Shown: piece after piece, positions 1 through 6,844 of the stretch
Position numbering within the stretch: the stretch's first letter is position 1
How the letters are laid out: each line of letters starts with the position of its first letter
From: an uncultured Opitutia bacterium
GTDB lineage: Bacteria > Verrucomicrobiota > Verrucomicrobiia > Opitutales > Opitutaceae
Reading direction: 5' to 3'
DNA length: 9,435 nt
NCBI GenBank assembly: GCA_903938935.1
Contig: CAJAFD010000415.1
Location: 1 to 9,435, forward strand
Position numbers and translations under genes: made by a program
The notes under the pieces: generated by a model
What the model was told of the DNA's origin: nothing
Seen by the model: the letters and a program-made list of their open reading frames with translations, nothing else
Database searches by the model: none

Positions 1-875
1 ACGGGATCGACGGAGAACTGGATGGTGGAACCGCCGGTCTCGACGCCGATCTCGCGGATGACGGCGAACGAGGCGTCGCGCATCACTTGATATTCTTTGT
101 CGGTGTGGGTCATCGCTGGGGCGACGGTGATCGAGTCGCCCGTGTGGACGCCCATCGGGTCGAAATTCTCGATGGAACAGATGACCACGCATTGGTCCTT
201 ATGGTCGCGCATGACCTCCATCTCGTACTCTTTCCAGCCGAGTAGACATTCTTCGACGAGCACCTCGTGGACGGGCGAGAGATCGAGTCCGTTGGCGCAG
301 ATACCTTCAAATTCTTCCTTGTTGTAAGCGATACCGCCGCCACTGCCGCCGAGGGTAAATGAAGGACGGATGATCAACGGGTACGCGCCGAGCATCTCGG
401 CCGCTTCGCGGGCCTCGGCCATCGACTTCACGGTGCGCGATTTCGCGACATCGAGGCCGATCTTGATCATGCATTGTTTGAAGAGCTCGCGGTCTTCGCC
501 TTTGTTGATGGCGTCGGGCTTGGCACCGATCATTTCCACGCCGTATTTGGCGAGGATGCCGGCCTTGTTGAGCTCCATGGAGAGATTGAGCGCGGTCTGG
601 CCACCGAGGGTGGGGAGGAGCGCGGACGGGCGTTCGGCGGCGATGATCTTCTCAAGCATCTCGAGATTGAGCGGCTCGATGTAAGTGACATCGGCGAACT
701 CCGGATCGGTCATGATCGTGGCCGGATTGGAGTTCACGAGGATGACGCGGTAGCCTTCTTCGCGCAGGGCTTTGCAGGCCTGGGTGCCAGAGTAGTCGAA
801 CTCGCAAGCCTGACCGATGACGATCGGACCGGCACCAATGATGAGGATGGATTTCAGATCAGGGCGTTTGGGCAT
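1..875 (-). CDS. carB: Carbamoyl-phosphate synthase large subunit, N-terminal part (cut by window edge)
   Basis: The large subunit of carbamoyl-phosphate synthase makes carbamoyl phosphate from ammonia (channelled from glutamine by CarA), bicarbonate and two ATP, for pyrimidine and arginine synthesis. Reading the minus strand from the ATG at 875 gives 291 residues without a stop. The N-terminus MPKRPDLKSILIIGAGPIVI is nearly that of E. coli CarB. Further landmarks are GQACEFDYSG (21-30), NSNPATIMTDPE (48-59), LLPTLGGQTALN (87-98), the ATP-grasp segment IIRPSFTLGGSGGG (168-181), the pair GWKEYEMEV (213-221) and MGVHTGDSITVAP (241-253), and ETGGSTIQF (279-287). These belong to the pre-ATP-grasp and first ATP-grasp domains, the carboxyphosphate-forming half. 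The full protein is about 1,070 residues, so roughly 27% is here. No clear Shine-Dalgarno precedes the start; the start is fixed by homology. The gene is divergent from the phosphatase gene. Confidence 0.98.
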   Translation of the reverse strand, partial: MPKRPDLKSILIIGAGPIVIGQACEFDYSGTQACKALREEGYRVILVNSNPATIMTDPEFADVTYIEPLNLEMLEKIIAAERPSALLPTLGGQTALNLSMELNKAGILAKYGVEMIGAKPDAINKGEDRELFKQCMIKIGLDVAKSRTVKSMAEAREAAEMLGAYPLIIRPSFTLGGSGGGIAYNKEEFEGICANGLDLSPVHEVLVEECLLGWKEYEMEVMRDHKDQCVVICSIENFDPMGVHTGDSITVAPAMTHTDKEYQVMRDASFAVIREIGVETGGSTIQFSVDP

Positions 876-1071
876 GAGCGTAGATTTCGGCGAGGGTTGA
901 GCGCGCCGAAACGCGCGGCAAGCGGGAAAGCGCATCGACTGAAAATCCGCTCTGTGACAACCTAAGCCAGCGGTAAAGCCGTCACTAAATTGTTTCCAAA
1001 AGACGCGGGAATGCAGTCGAGTTTGGAGCCCAGTAGGTTTTTGTCATCGGGCATCACTTTTATACGCCAAT
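876..1071. other. Divergent intergenic region between carB and the phoD-like gene
   Basis: These 196 bases must hold the start signals of two divergent genes. No convincing sigma-70 promoter pair, Shine-Dalgarno site or operator could be picked out by eye on either strand. A small GC hairpin (901-905 with 912-916) lies in the carB leader direction, but it is too short to call an attenuator. The part nearest the phosphatase start (about 985-1071) is richer in A and T than its surroundings, as expected of a promoter region. Confidence 0.5.
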
Positions 1072-2649
1072 ATGATCCCTCCACTTTACCCCTTGCCCGG
1101 TGCGCAACAACTTAGCCGTCGGTCGTTTTTGGCGGGCGGAGCATCGTTTGCTGCCGCGGCTCTGCTGTCCACGCGGGCTCGGGGTGCGGTGGCGACGAAG
1201 GCCGCGTTTGCCGGTTATCCTTTTTCGTTGGGGGTGGCCTCAGGCGACCCGTTGCCCGATGGCGTGGTGCTCTGGACGCGTCTGGCCCCGCGCCCGCTCG
1301 AAGTGGGTGGCGGCATGGGGGCTGAGCCGGTGGAGGTCTCGTGGCAGATTGCTGACGATGAGGGAATGTCGCGCGTCGTGCAGTCCGGCACGGCGACCGC
1401 CCGGGCCGATTGGTCGCACGCGGTGCACGTCGAGGTCACGGGTCTGCGCCCGGACCGCTGGTATTGGTATCAATTTAAGGTCGGCGCTGAAGTCAGTCCC
1501 AAGGGTCGCACGCGGACCGCGCCGCCGCCGGACGCGTTGCCAGAGCGGCTGCGTTTCGCGTTTGTCTCCTGCCAACACTACGAGACCGGCCACTACACCG
1601 CCTATCAACACCTAGCCCAGGAGGACGTCGATCTCGTGGTCCACCTAGGTGACTACATCTACGAGGGCCCTGGCGTAGCCGACCGGGTGCGCCGCCACCT
1701 GGGACTCGAGTGTTTGGCGCTCGATGACTATCGGCTCCGCTACGCGCTCTATAAAACCGATCCGCACCTGCAGGCCGCCCACGCGATGGCGCCGTGGATC
1801 ATGACTTGGGATGATCACGAAGTCGCTAACAACTACGCCGCCGACCACCCCGCGAAACCGGTCAAACGGGCCGAATTTCTGCTGCGCCGCGCTGCCGCCT
1901 ATCAGGCCTATTTTGAGCACATGCCGCTCCGGCGCTCGGCGTTGCCGACCGGTCCAGATATGCTGCTCTACCGTGGCCTCAGCTTTGGTCGACTCGCGCA
2001 ATTTCATGTCCTCGACACGAGGCAATATCGCACGCCCCAGCCCCTCGGTGATGGTAACAAAGCCCCAACGCCGGTGCTGCTTGATCCCAAGGGCACACTC
2101 ATGGGCGCGCGCCAGCGCGACTGGCTTTTTAACGGCCTTGAACGCTCCCCTGCTCAGTGGAACGTGCTCGCACAACAGGTGATGATGGCCCGCGTGGATA
2201 AGACCGCTGGGCCCGAAATTAAATACAGCATGGATCAATGGCCAGGCTACGAATTTGAGCGCCGCCGTGTGCTGCGGCATTTCCACGAAAAGCGCATCAA
2301 AAACCCGGTCGTGATCACGGGTGATATTCACTCGAACTGGGCCAACGAACTCATCGCCGATTTCGACCAACTCGATTCTATGCCCGTGGGCACCGAGTTT
2401 GTCGGCACCTCGATCAGCTCCGGTGGAGACGGCGCCGCATCGCCGAAGGCTTACGAACACCTGCTGAGCGAGAATCCGTTCCTCAAGTTTTTCAACGGCG
2501 AACGCGGCTACGTGCACTGCGAACTTACGCCTAAAGCCTGGCGCACCAACTACCGCACCGTGCCCTACGTCATTCGACCCGGTGCGCCCGTGACGACCCG
2601 AGCCTCTTACCTCGTCGAGGCCGGTCGCCCCGTGCTCCACCGGCTCTGA
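1072..2649 (+). CDS. phoD: PhoD-type alkaline phosphatase/phosphodiesterase with Tat signal peptide
   Basis: A 525-residue exported metallophosphoesterase of the PhoD family, whose members hydrolyse phosphate mono- and diesters outside the cytoplasm. The N-terminus carries a twin-arginine signal: SRRSFL at 15-20, a hydrophobic Ala/Leu stretch at 21-32 and a likely cleavage site near ARGA (36-39). An N-terminal beta-sandwich domain follows, starting at FSLGVASGDP (51-60) with VVLWTRLAP (65-73). The catalytic domain has SCQHYETG (166-173; Cys167 is the expected iron ligand), HLGDYIYEG (191-199; Asp194), the WDDHEVANNY block (246-255) and TGDIHSNW (416-423). All metal-site blocks expected of PhoD are present and the length is typical, so the protein looks intact. 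The start gives a proper Tat n-region but has no obvious Shine-Dalgarno. The lyase-like gene starts 86 bases downstream on the same strand, so co-transcription is possible. PhoD genes are often phosphate-regulated, but I see no defensible Pho box. Confidence 0.95.
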   Translation: MIPPLYPLPGAQQLSRRSFLAGGASFAAAALLSTRARGAVATKAAFAGYPFSLGVASGDPLPDGVVLWTRLAPRPLEVGGGMGAEPVEVSWQIADDEGMSRVVQSGTATARADWSHAVHVEVTGLRPDRWYWYQFKVGAEVSPKGRTRTAPPPDALPERLRFAFVSCQHYETGHYTAYQHLAQEDVDLVVHLGDYIYEGPGVADRVRRHLGLECLALDDYRLRYALYKTDPHLQAAHAMAPWIMTWDDHEVANNYAADHPAKPVKRAEFLLRRAAAYQAYFEHMPLRRSALPTGPDMLLYRGLSFGRLAQFHVLDTRQYRTPQPLGDGNKAPTPVLLDPKGTLMGARQRDWLFNGLERSPAQWNVLAQQVMMARVDKTAGPEIKYSMDQWPGYEFERRRVLRHFHEKRIKNPVVITGDIHSNWANELIADFDQLDSMPVGTEFVGTSISSGGDGAASPKAYEHLLSENPFLKFFNGERGYVHCELTPKAWRTNYRTVPYVIRPGAPVTTRASYLVEAGRPVLHRL

Positions 2650-2735
2650 ACTGCGCGGGTGCTTAACGATAGCAACCCGCTCGCGCTTGCCCCGGGCGCG
2701 GTCTGTCGCACGCTGCCACGTTTTACCCTATCCCC

Positions 2736-3920
2736 ATGCTCGCCTTCCTCGCCCTCCTTGCTTTGCCCCAGTTTGACCTCGCCACCGCCGAGCGCCCGCG
2801 GCTCGTAATCGCCGCTGAAGTTTCCGTCCGCGTCGAGCCCAAGACCCTCGTCACCGCGCGCAACCCCCGCAGCGCCGGCGGCCTCCACGACTTTTCGTCC
2901 GAAGGCGATTATTGGTGGCCAGATCCCAAAAATCCCGACGCGCCCTACATCCAGCGCGACGGTCTCACCAACCCCGACAACTTCGTCGCGCACCGCCAGT
3001 TGCTCCTGAGTTTTGCGCGCGACTTCGGCATCCTCAGCGCCGCCTACAAAGTCACCCACGAGGAACGCTACGCCGCCGCCGCCGTGCGCCACCTGCAAGC
3101 GTGGTTCGTCGATCCGGCCACGAAGATGAATCCCAACCTCCTCTACTCGCAGGCGATTAAAGGCCGCAGCACCGGTCGCAGCATCGGCGTCATCGACACC
3201 GTGCACCTCGCCGAAGTCGCCCTCGGCGTCGAAGCCCTCCGCGGCTCCCAAGCCCTCACGCCCGCCGCCGACGCCGCCATCACCGGCTGGTTTCGCGAGT
3301 ACCTTTCCTGGATTCGCACGCACCCGTACGGCGTCGACGAGAGTAACGCCAAGAACAACCACGGCACGTGCTGGACGCTCCAAGCCGCGTGTTTCGCGCG
3401 GCTCGTGGGCGACACCGCCGTCCTCGCCACCTGCCGCCAACGCCTCGTCACCAGCCACCTCCCCAACCAGATGGCCGTCGACGGGAGTTTCCCGCAAGAA
3501 CTCGCCCGCACCAAGCCCTACGGCTACTCCATTTTCAACCTCGACGTCATGACCGCCATCGCCGTCGTGCTCTCGACGCCCGGCGACGATCTCATGAATT
3601 TCCAACTCGCCGACGGTCGCAGCCTCGTGCGCGGCGTCGCCTTCCTCGCGCCCTTTCTCGCCGATAAAAACGCCTGGCTCCAAACCGCGCGCAAGCCCGT
3701 CCCCGCCAACGCCGCTGCCGGCACCACGCCCGAGCCGATCAAGCCCGATGTCATGTATTGGGACAACTGGCCCGTGCGCCAACCCGCGTTGATCTTCGGT
3801 GCGTTGGCCGCCGGCCGCGCCGATTGGGTCGCGCTCTGGCAAAAACTCGACGCCGATCCCACGATCGAAGAAGTGCGCCGCAACTTGCCCGTGCGCCAGC
3901 CCGTCCTCTGGCTGCGCTGA
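2736..3920 (+). CDS. Alginate-lyase-family protein (PL5-like alpha/alpha fold), probably secreted
   Basis: A 394-residue protein matching the alginate lyase family (Pfam Alginate_lyase type). Members cleave uronate polymers by beta-elimination with an Asn/His/Tyr active site in an (alpha/alpha) toroid. Visible landmarks are DYWWPDP (58-64), NPDNFVAHR (79-87), HLQAWFVDPATKMNPNLLYS (119-138), RSIGVIDT (148-155), KNNHGTCW (206-213) and GSFPQELARTKPYGYS (250-265). Asn208-His209 and Tyr262 or Tyr264 are the likely catalytic residues, by analogy with PL5 lyases. Residues 1-18 form a short hydrophobic leader ending in ATA, consistent with a signal peptide although it lacks a basic n-region. No better in-frame ATG lies upstream. 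Many proteins with this domain have no proven substrate, so alginate is an inference. The gene follows the phosphatase gene and converges with the flavin-reductase-like gene 30 bases on. Codon third positions are extremely GC-rich, which creates a long spurious antisense frame. Confidence 0.88.
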   Translation: MLAFLALLALPQFDLATAERPRLVIAAEVSVRVEPKTLVTARNPRSAGGLHDFSSEGDYWWPDPKNPDAPYIQRDGLTNPDNFVAHRQLLLSFARDFGILSAAYKVTHEERYAAAAVRHLQAWFVDPATKMNPNLLYSQAIKGRSTGRSIGVIDTVHLAEVALGVEALRGSQALTPAADAAITGWFREYLSWIRTHPYGVDESNAKNNHGTCWTLQAACFARLVGDTAVLATCRQRLVTSHLPNQMAVDGSFPQELARTKPYGYSIFNLDVMTAIAVVLSTPGDDLMNFQLADGRSLVRGVAFLAPFLADKNAWLQTARKPVPANAAAGTTPEPIKPDVMYWDNWPVRQPALIFGALAAGRADWVALWQKLDADPTIEEVRRNLPVRQPVLWLR

Positions 3921-3950
3921 GGCCCGCGTCCGCGTCGCGCGCTCGCCCGC

Positions 3951-4562
3951 TCAACGATCGGGCCGCTTGATCGTAAAACGTTCCGTCGTGCGCGCGTAAT
4001 CCTCGCGTCCGAGACGGCCCACGAGATCCAGTTTCGCCGCGTCGGGCAGACCATCCGCGCCGAGCACCGCGTCGTCCACGTGCATCCCGAGGATGCGCCC
4101 AAAAACGACATTGGCCGCACCCGCGCCTTCACCGATGTGCACGACGCTGTGCAACGCGCATTCGAATGCCACCGGCGAGGCCGCCACGCGCGGCGGGCGC
4201 ACGTGCGTGCTCGGCGCGGCCGCGATGCCAAACGCTTCAAACTCACTCTCGCCGTGCGGCAAGAGCGCGGCGCAGGCGTTCATCGATTCGGCGAGCGCGT
4301 AGGGCACGACGTTCACCACAAATTCCCGCGTGGCCTCGAGATTGCGCAACGTGTCCTTCGGCGAGCCGTCGCGCTGGTTGACGGGCACAAACATCAACGT
4401 GGGTGGATTCGCCGTGATGGCTTGGAAAAACGAAAACGGCGCGAGGTTGGTTTTCCCGTCGGTGGAAAGCGTCGCGACCCAAGCGATGGGCCGCGGCAGA
4501 ATCGTGGTCGTCATCCACGCGTAAGCTTCGGGCCGTTTGAGCGTGGCGAAATCGAGGTGCAT
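3951..4562 (-). CDS. Flavin-reductase-like FMN-binding protein (DIM6/NTAB family)
   Basis: A 203-residue cytoplasmic protein of the flavin-reductase-like domain family, split-barrel proteins that bind FMN and often reduce flavin with NAD(P)H for a partner oxygenase. The diagnostic N-terminal segment runs from TTTILPRPIAWVATLS (18-33) through TNLAPFSFFQAI (38-49) to NPPTLMFVPV (52-61). KDTLRNLEATREFVVNVV (69-86) follows. Later come VAFECALHS (131-139), VVFGRILGMHVDD (152-164) and the C-terminal GRLGREDYARTTERF (182-196) ending in KRPDR. Length and block order are normal for the family and it looks intact. The start is the only one that keeps the N-terminal strand; there is no good Shine-Dalgarno. 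It lies 119 bases downstream of the myo-inositol oxygenase gene on the same strand, so read-through is possible, but a hairpin sits between them. The electron acceptor cannot be told from sequence. Confidence 0.9.
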   Translation of the reverse strand: MHLDFATLKRPEAYAWMTTTILPRPIAWVATLSTDGKTNLAPFSFFQAITANPPTLMFVPVNQRDGSPKDTLRNLEATREFVVNVVPYALAESMNACAALLPHGESEFEAFGIAAAPSTHVRPPRVAASPVAFECALHSVVHIGEGAGAANVVFGRILGMHVDDAVLGADGLPDAAKLDLVGRLGREDYARTTERFTIKRPDR

Positions 4563-4626
4563 TTTAAGACGTTGGACGCTTTTCCATCCTGCGCCAAGAT
4601 CTCGCGGATCGGATCTTTAAAGCTCA

Positions 4627-4673
4627 AACGGGACGACAACTCCCGCGCCGTCCCGTTGGCGCGCCGTCGCGCC
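4627..4673 (-). terminator. Two hairpins between the myo-inositol oxygenase and flavin-reductase-like genes; possible weak terminator
   Basis: A perfect 9-bp inverted repeat, AACGGGACG (4627-4635) and CGTCCCGTT (4649-4657), encloses a 13-base loop. A second perfect 6-bp stem, GGCGCG (4658-4663) and CGCGCC (4668-4673), with a 4-base loop, abuts it. Both lie just after the oxygenase stop codon (4682-4684) in the minus-strand direction. The bases after the stem in that direction read TGAGCTTTAAAG, which is not a strong U-tract, so an mRNA-stabilising or attenuating structure fits as well as a terminator. Confidence 0.45.
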
Positions 4674-4681
4674 GGTGCGCA

Positions 4682-5593
4682 TCACCAACGCACCTTCTCG
4701 GGGAAGAACTCGCGGATGAGTTCCTCGTAATAAGGTTTCAACGCCTTCACGTCGGGCGCCTCGTGGCTCTTGGTGTAGAGGTCGTAGGTGTTGAATTTCA
4801 AAACCCACGGCATCAGCGCGCGATCGGCGGGCGTGCAGAATTGGTCATACGCGCCTTCGCGGTGCCACGGATAAAAACTATGGTAGCGCAGCATCGCGAG
4901 GCCCTCGGCGGGCAGGTAGTCTTTCGCGACGTGATAGATGTATTCGTCGTGGCCCCACGAGAGGACGACTTTATCCAGGCCGCAGCCGGGTTCGTAGATG
5001 CCGTTGGCCGTCTGGAAACGCGCGATCTGGCTGTCGGGGTTGGCGGCGAAAAACTGCGGGAAAACATTTTTGTCGGAGAACGCGCACCCCGTCGCAAACG
5101 TATCGCCCACGACCGCCCATTGCGGCTCGCCCCAGAGGCAGAGAATCTTGCCGAGGTCATGGATGAGGCCGGTGAGGATCATCCAGCGCGGTTGGCCGTC
5201 GCGGCGCATGGCCTCGGCGGTTTGGAGCAGATGCTGGAGCTGCGAAAGATCGGTGTCGGGATCGGAATCGTCCACGAGCTGGTTCAGGTATTCCATGGCT
5301 TCCCAGATGCCCATGGTCATGCGGTTGAGACCGAGATATTCGCGGCGCTTGGCGACGGCGAAGTCGTGCGTCTGGTGCGTGTGGTTGAGCCGGTAAAACT
5401 CGCGCACCGTGGGCCGCGCTTCGGCTTCGTAGACGCGGAATTCTTCCTTCTGCTTATCGGGCGCGACGCCGACGGCGGGCTTGCTGCGCGCGGGGGCCGG
5501 CGCGGGCTCGGGGTATTTGTCTTTTAGAAAATCTTCCCACTCGTCGAGGCTGGCGAGGGGTTGGGCGGAGGCGGGATTCACGTTGGAGGACAT
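4682..5593 (-). CDS. Myo-inositol oxygenase (MIOX)
   Basis: A di-iron oxygenase of the HD-domain fold that cleaves myo-inositol with O2 to D-glucuronate, in the cytoplasm. Counting from the ATG at 5593 the protein is 303 residues. All six iron ligands known from mouse MIOX have counterparts: His121 (QHLLQTAEA), His145-Asp146 (HDLGK), His215 (SWGHDEY), His238 (RYHSFYPWH) and Asp271 (NTYDLYTK). The family signatures FYRLNHTHQT (66-75) and the C-terminal PYYEELIREFFPEKVRW are also present. The first 50 or so residues are not conserved-looking, with an acidic DEWEDFLKDKYPEP stretch followed by an Ala/Pro-rich linker (30-42). The open frame extends 12 codons further to a GTG at 5629, but nothing supports that start; neither start has a Shine-Dalgarno. 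The enzyme is best known from eukaryotes. Its downstream neighbour is a flavin-reductase-like gene, though MIOX needs no flavin partner in known cases. Confidence 0.95.
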   Translation of the reverse strand: MSSNVNPASAQPLASLDEWEDFLKDKYPEPAPAPARSKPAVGVAPDKQKEEFRVYEAEARPTVREFYRLNHTHQTHDFAVAKRREYLGLNRMTMGIWEAMEYLNQLVDDSDPDTDLSQLQHLLQTAEAMRRDGQPRWMILTGLIHDLGKILCLWGEPQWAVVGDTFATGCAFSDKNVFPQFFAANPDSQIARFQTANGIYEPGCGLDKVVLSWGHDEYIYHVAKDYLPAEGLAMLRYHSFYPWHREGAYDQFCTPADRALMPWVLKFNTYDLYTKSHEAPDVKALKPYYEELIREFFPEKVRW

Positions 5594-5682
5594 GGGGGCG
5601 CTGTGAGATGTGACGCGGTGGGGTATCACCGACGTTGAACCAAGACCCCCGCCGAGTCCAGCGGAGGTTGTTTAAGATCACT

Positions 5683-5704
5683 AAAAAAATGAGCGCTACG
5701 CTCA
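5683..5704 (-). terminator. Rho-independent terminator overlapping the stop codon of the short-chain dehydrogenase gene
   Basis: On the minus strand the bases read TGAGCG-TAG-CGCTCA followed by seven T: a perfect 6-bp stem (5690-5695 with 5699-5704), a 3-base loop and a U-tract (5683-5689). The first three bases of the stem are the TGA stop codon of the dehydrogenase. This is the clearest terminator in the window. It separates the dehydrogenase transcript from the myo-inositol oxygenase gene that starts at 5593. Confidence 0.85.
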
Positions 5705-6475
5705 GACCTTGGGCCGGGGGCGCAGATGCGCGAGGCCGCCGTCGATCGAATAGATCTGGCCGGTGACCCAATCCGCATCGGGCGTGAGCAACCAAGCGAT
5801 GAGGCTGGCGATCTGCTCGGGCCGGCCGATGCGCCCGAGCGGGTGCATCTTTTCGGAAAACGTCCGCGCTGCTTCGCTGGCGAGCAGCGGCGCGGCGAGC
5901 GGCGTATCGACGAGGCCCGGCGCGACGGCGTTGATGCGGATGTTGCGTGGCGCGTAGCTGGCGGCGGCGGAGCGCACGAGACCGTCGATCCCGGCCTTGG
6001 CGGCGGCGATGGCTTCATGCGCGGGCAAGCCAGCTTGCGCGGCGACTGAGCTTATAAAGACGATGCTCCCGTGGTTTTGCGTCTGCATCGGCCCGAGTGC
6101 GGCCCTTAGACCGTAAAAGGCGGAGTTGAGGTTGAGATCGAGGACGCGCAGCCACTCCTCCGGGCGCGTCTGGTGGGCGGCTTTGATCAAAATCGAACCC
6201 ACGGCGTGCACGTAGCCATCGAGCCGACCGAAATGCGCGACGGTGGCGGCGACGGCGGCCTCGACCTCGGCGGGCTGGGTGGCCTCGGCGGTGAGGGTGA
6301 GCAGGCCGGGCAATTCGGCTTGGAGGGCGGCGAGTTTGCCGGCGTCGCGCGCATAACCGGCGACCGAGACGCCAGCCGCGGCGAGCCGGCGGGCGAGAGC
6401 GGAGCCGATGCCGCCGGTGACACCGCCGATGAGGACAACCGGCGCTGGCGCCGAAGCAGAAAGAGGAGAATCCAT
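5702..6475 (-). CDS. Short-chain dehydrogenase/reductase lacking the canonical catalytic tyrosine
   Basis: A 257-residue classical-size SDR with a Rossmann fold, expected to be a cytoplasmic NAD(P)-dependent oxidoreductase. The cofactor loop is GGVTGGIG (17-24), HAVGS (90-94) stands where NNAG is usual, and the helix-4 Asn lies in LDLNLNSAF (112-120). The serine strand is IVFISSVAAQ (138-147) and the C-terminus has the usual INAVAPGLVDTP (181-192), GRIGRPEQIA (214-223) and GQIYSIDGG (239-247). In the YxxxK position the sequence is HEAIAAAKAG (153-162): Lys160 is kept, but the tyrosine is isoleucine (Ile156, codon ATC). It is therefore either a divergent subgroup using another acid or a non-catalytic SDR. 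The start is the ATG at 6475, which opens directly onto the first beta strand; the frame runs 47 codons further upstream without SDR-like sequence. The substrate cannot be told. Confidence 0.92.
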   Translation of the reverse strand: MDSPLSASAPAPVVLIGGVTGGIGSALARRLAAAGVSVAGYARDAGKLAALQAELPGLLTLTAEATQPAEVEAAVAATVAHFGRLDGYVHAVGSILIKAAHQTRPEEWLRVLDLNLNSAFYGLRAALGPMQTQNHGSIVFISSVAAQAGLPAHEAIAAAKAGIDGLVRSAAASYAPRNIRINAVAPGLVDTPLAAPLLASEAARTFSEKMHPLGRIGRPEQIASLIAWLLTPDADWVTGQIYSIDGGLAHLRPRPKV

Positions 6476-6658
6476 GGCCCAGAGGTTGAGAGGAAATCGC
6501 CCGACGACAAATCTCCGGTGCAGAAAAATTTCGCTGATGTTGCCCAGAAAACTACCCCCCATTTCCCGCCAAGATGAGACCCTGAAACTAAGAAAACGAA
6601 TCGGGGACATGGGCAAACGCCTTCCTCCTTTAATCCCGCACGCCGGAAACTACTCCGC
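6476..6658. other. Intergenic region upstream of the short-chain dehydrogenase gene
   Basis: These 183 bases separate the dehydrogenase start from the 21-bp repeat array and should contain the dehydrogenase promoter on the minus strand. I cannot point to a convincing -35/-10 pair. A plus-strand AGGAG followed by ATG at 6474 opens a 66-codon frame, but its translation looks like non-coding DNA. Confidence 0.4.
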
Positions 6659-6844
6659 GCGGGTTTTAGACTGATAAAAACACGTTTTTATGTTTCTCCA
6701 ACGCGTCGGGAAGACTTGGCGACGTGTTGGGAAGACTTGGCGATGCGTGGGGAAGTCTTGGAAACACGTTTTTTCCTCTTTCCAACGTGTTTTCTCCTCT
6801 TCCCCACGCGTTTTTACCTGAGTCCAACGGGTTTTTTTCTTCAT
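6650..6844 (-). other. Heptapeptide-repeat open frame across the 21-bp array (doubtful gene)
   Basis: The minus strand is open across the whole array, from a GTG at 6871 or an ATG at 6844, to a TAG at 6650-6652. From the ATG this gives 64 residues in nine heptads with a fixed threonine at position 4, almost always followed by arginine: for example KKKTRWT, QVKTRGE, EEKTRWK, VFPTRRQ and VFPTRWR. The threonine-arginine pair is the translation of the ACGCGT-type core, which reads Thr-Arg on both strands. The product would be very basic. A GAAAGG directly abuts the ATG, which is too close for a normal ribosome binding site. The plus strand is open in the same register with heptads such as TRFFLFP and TRFYLSP, so openness alone is not evidence of coding. 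Confidence 0.2.

Noticed and set aside
97..965. Several plus-strand open frames of 76 to 163 codons
   Set aside because: They are antisense to carB, whose minus-strand translation matches the family throughout; their own translations resemble nothing.
1040..1062. Possible Pho box (TTGTCAT with a following TCAC) before phoD
   Set aside because: The two TCA half-sites are 10 rather than 11 bases apart and the second half matches the E. coli consensus poorly; PhoB specificity in this organism is unknown.
1645..2640. A 331-codon minus-strand open frame within the PhoD gene
   Set aside because: Antisense shadow of a well-supported gene; no family-like sequence.
2655..2680. Hairpin GCGGGT/ACCCGC after the phosphatase gene as a terminator
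   Set aside because: The stem is only 6 bp, extended by 2 bp past a bulge, and no T-tract follows, so it does not meet the pattern of an intrinsic terminator.
2607..3842. A 411-codon minus-strand open frame opposite the lyase-like gene
   Set aside because: It is a Gly/Val/Ala/Asp-rich mirror of a gene with very GC-rich third positions. It has no recognisable motif and would overlap the end of the phosphatase gene.
4763..5527. A 254-codon plus-strand open frame within the myo-inositol oxygenase gene
   Set aside because: Antisense to a gene with all catalytic ligands in place; the translation is Val/Gly/Ala-rich noise.
6476..6616. A 47-residue N-terminal extension of the short-chain dehydrogenase
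   Set aside because: The extension has no SDR-like or signal-peptide character, and the ATG at 6475 opens directly before the first Rossmann strand.
6474..6674. Plus-strand frame of 66 codons starting at an ATG with AGGAG upstream
   Set aside because: The Shine-Dalgarno-like bases lie inside the dehydrogenase coding sequence on the other strand. The translation is low-information and runs into the repeat array; chance is the better explanation.
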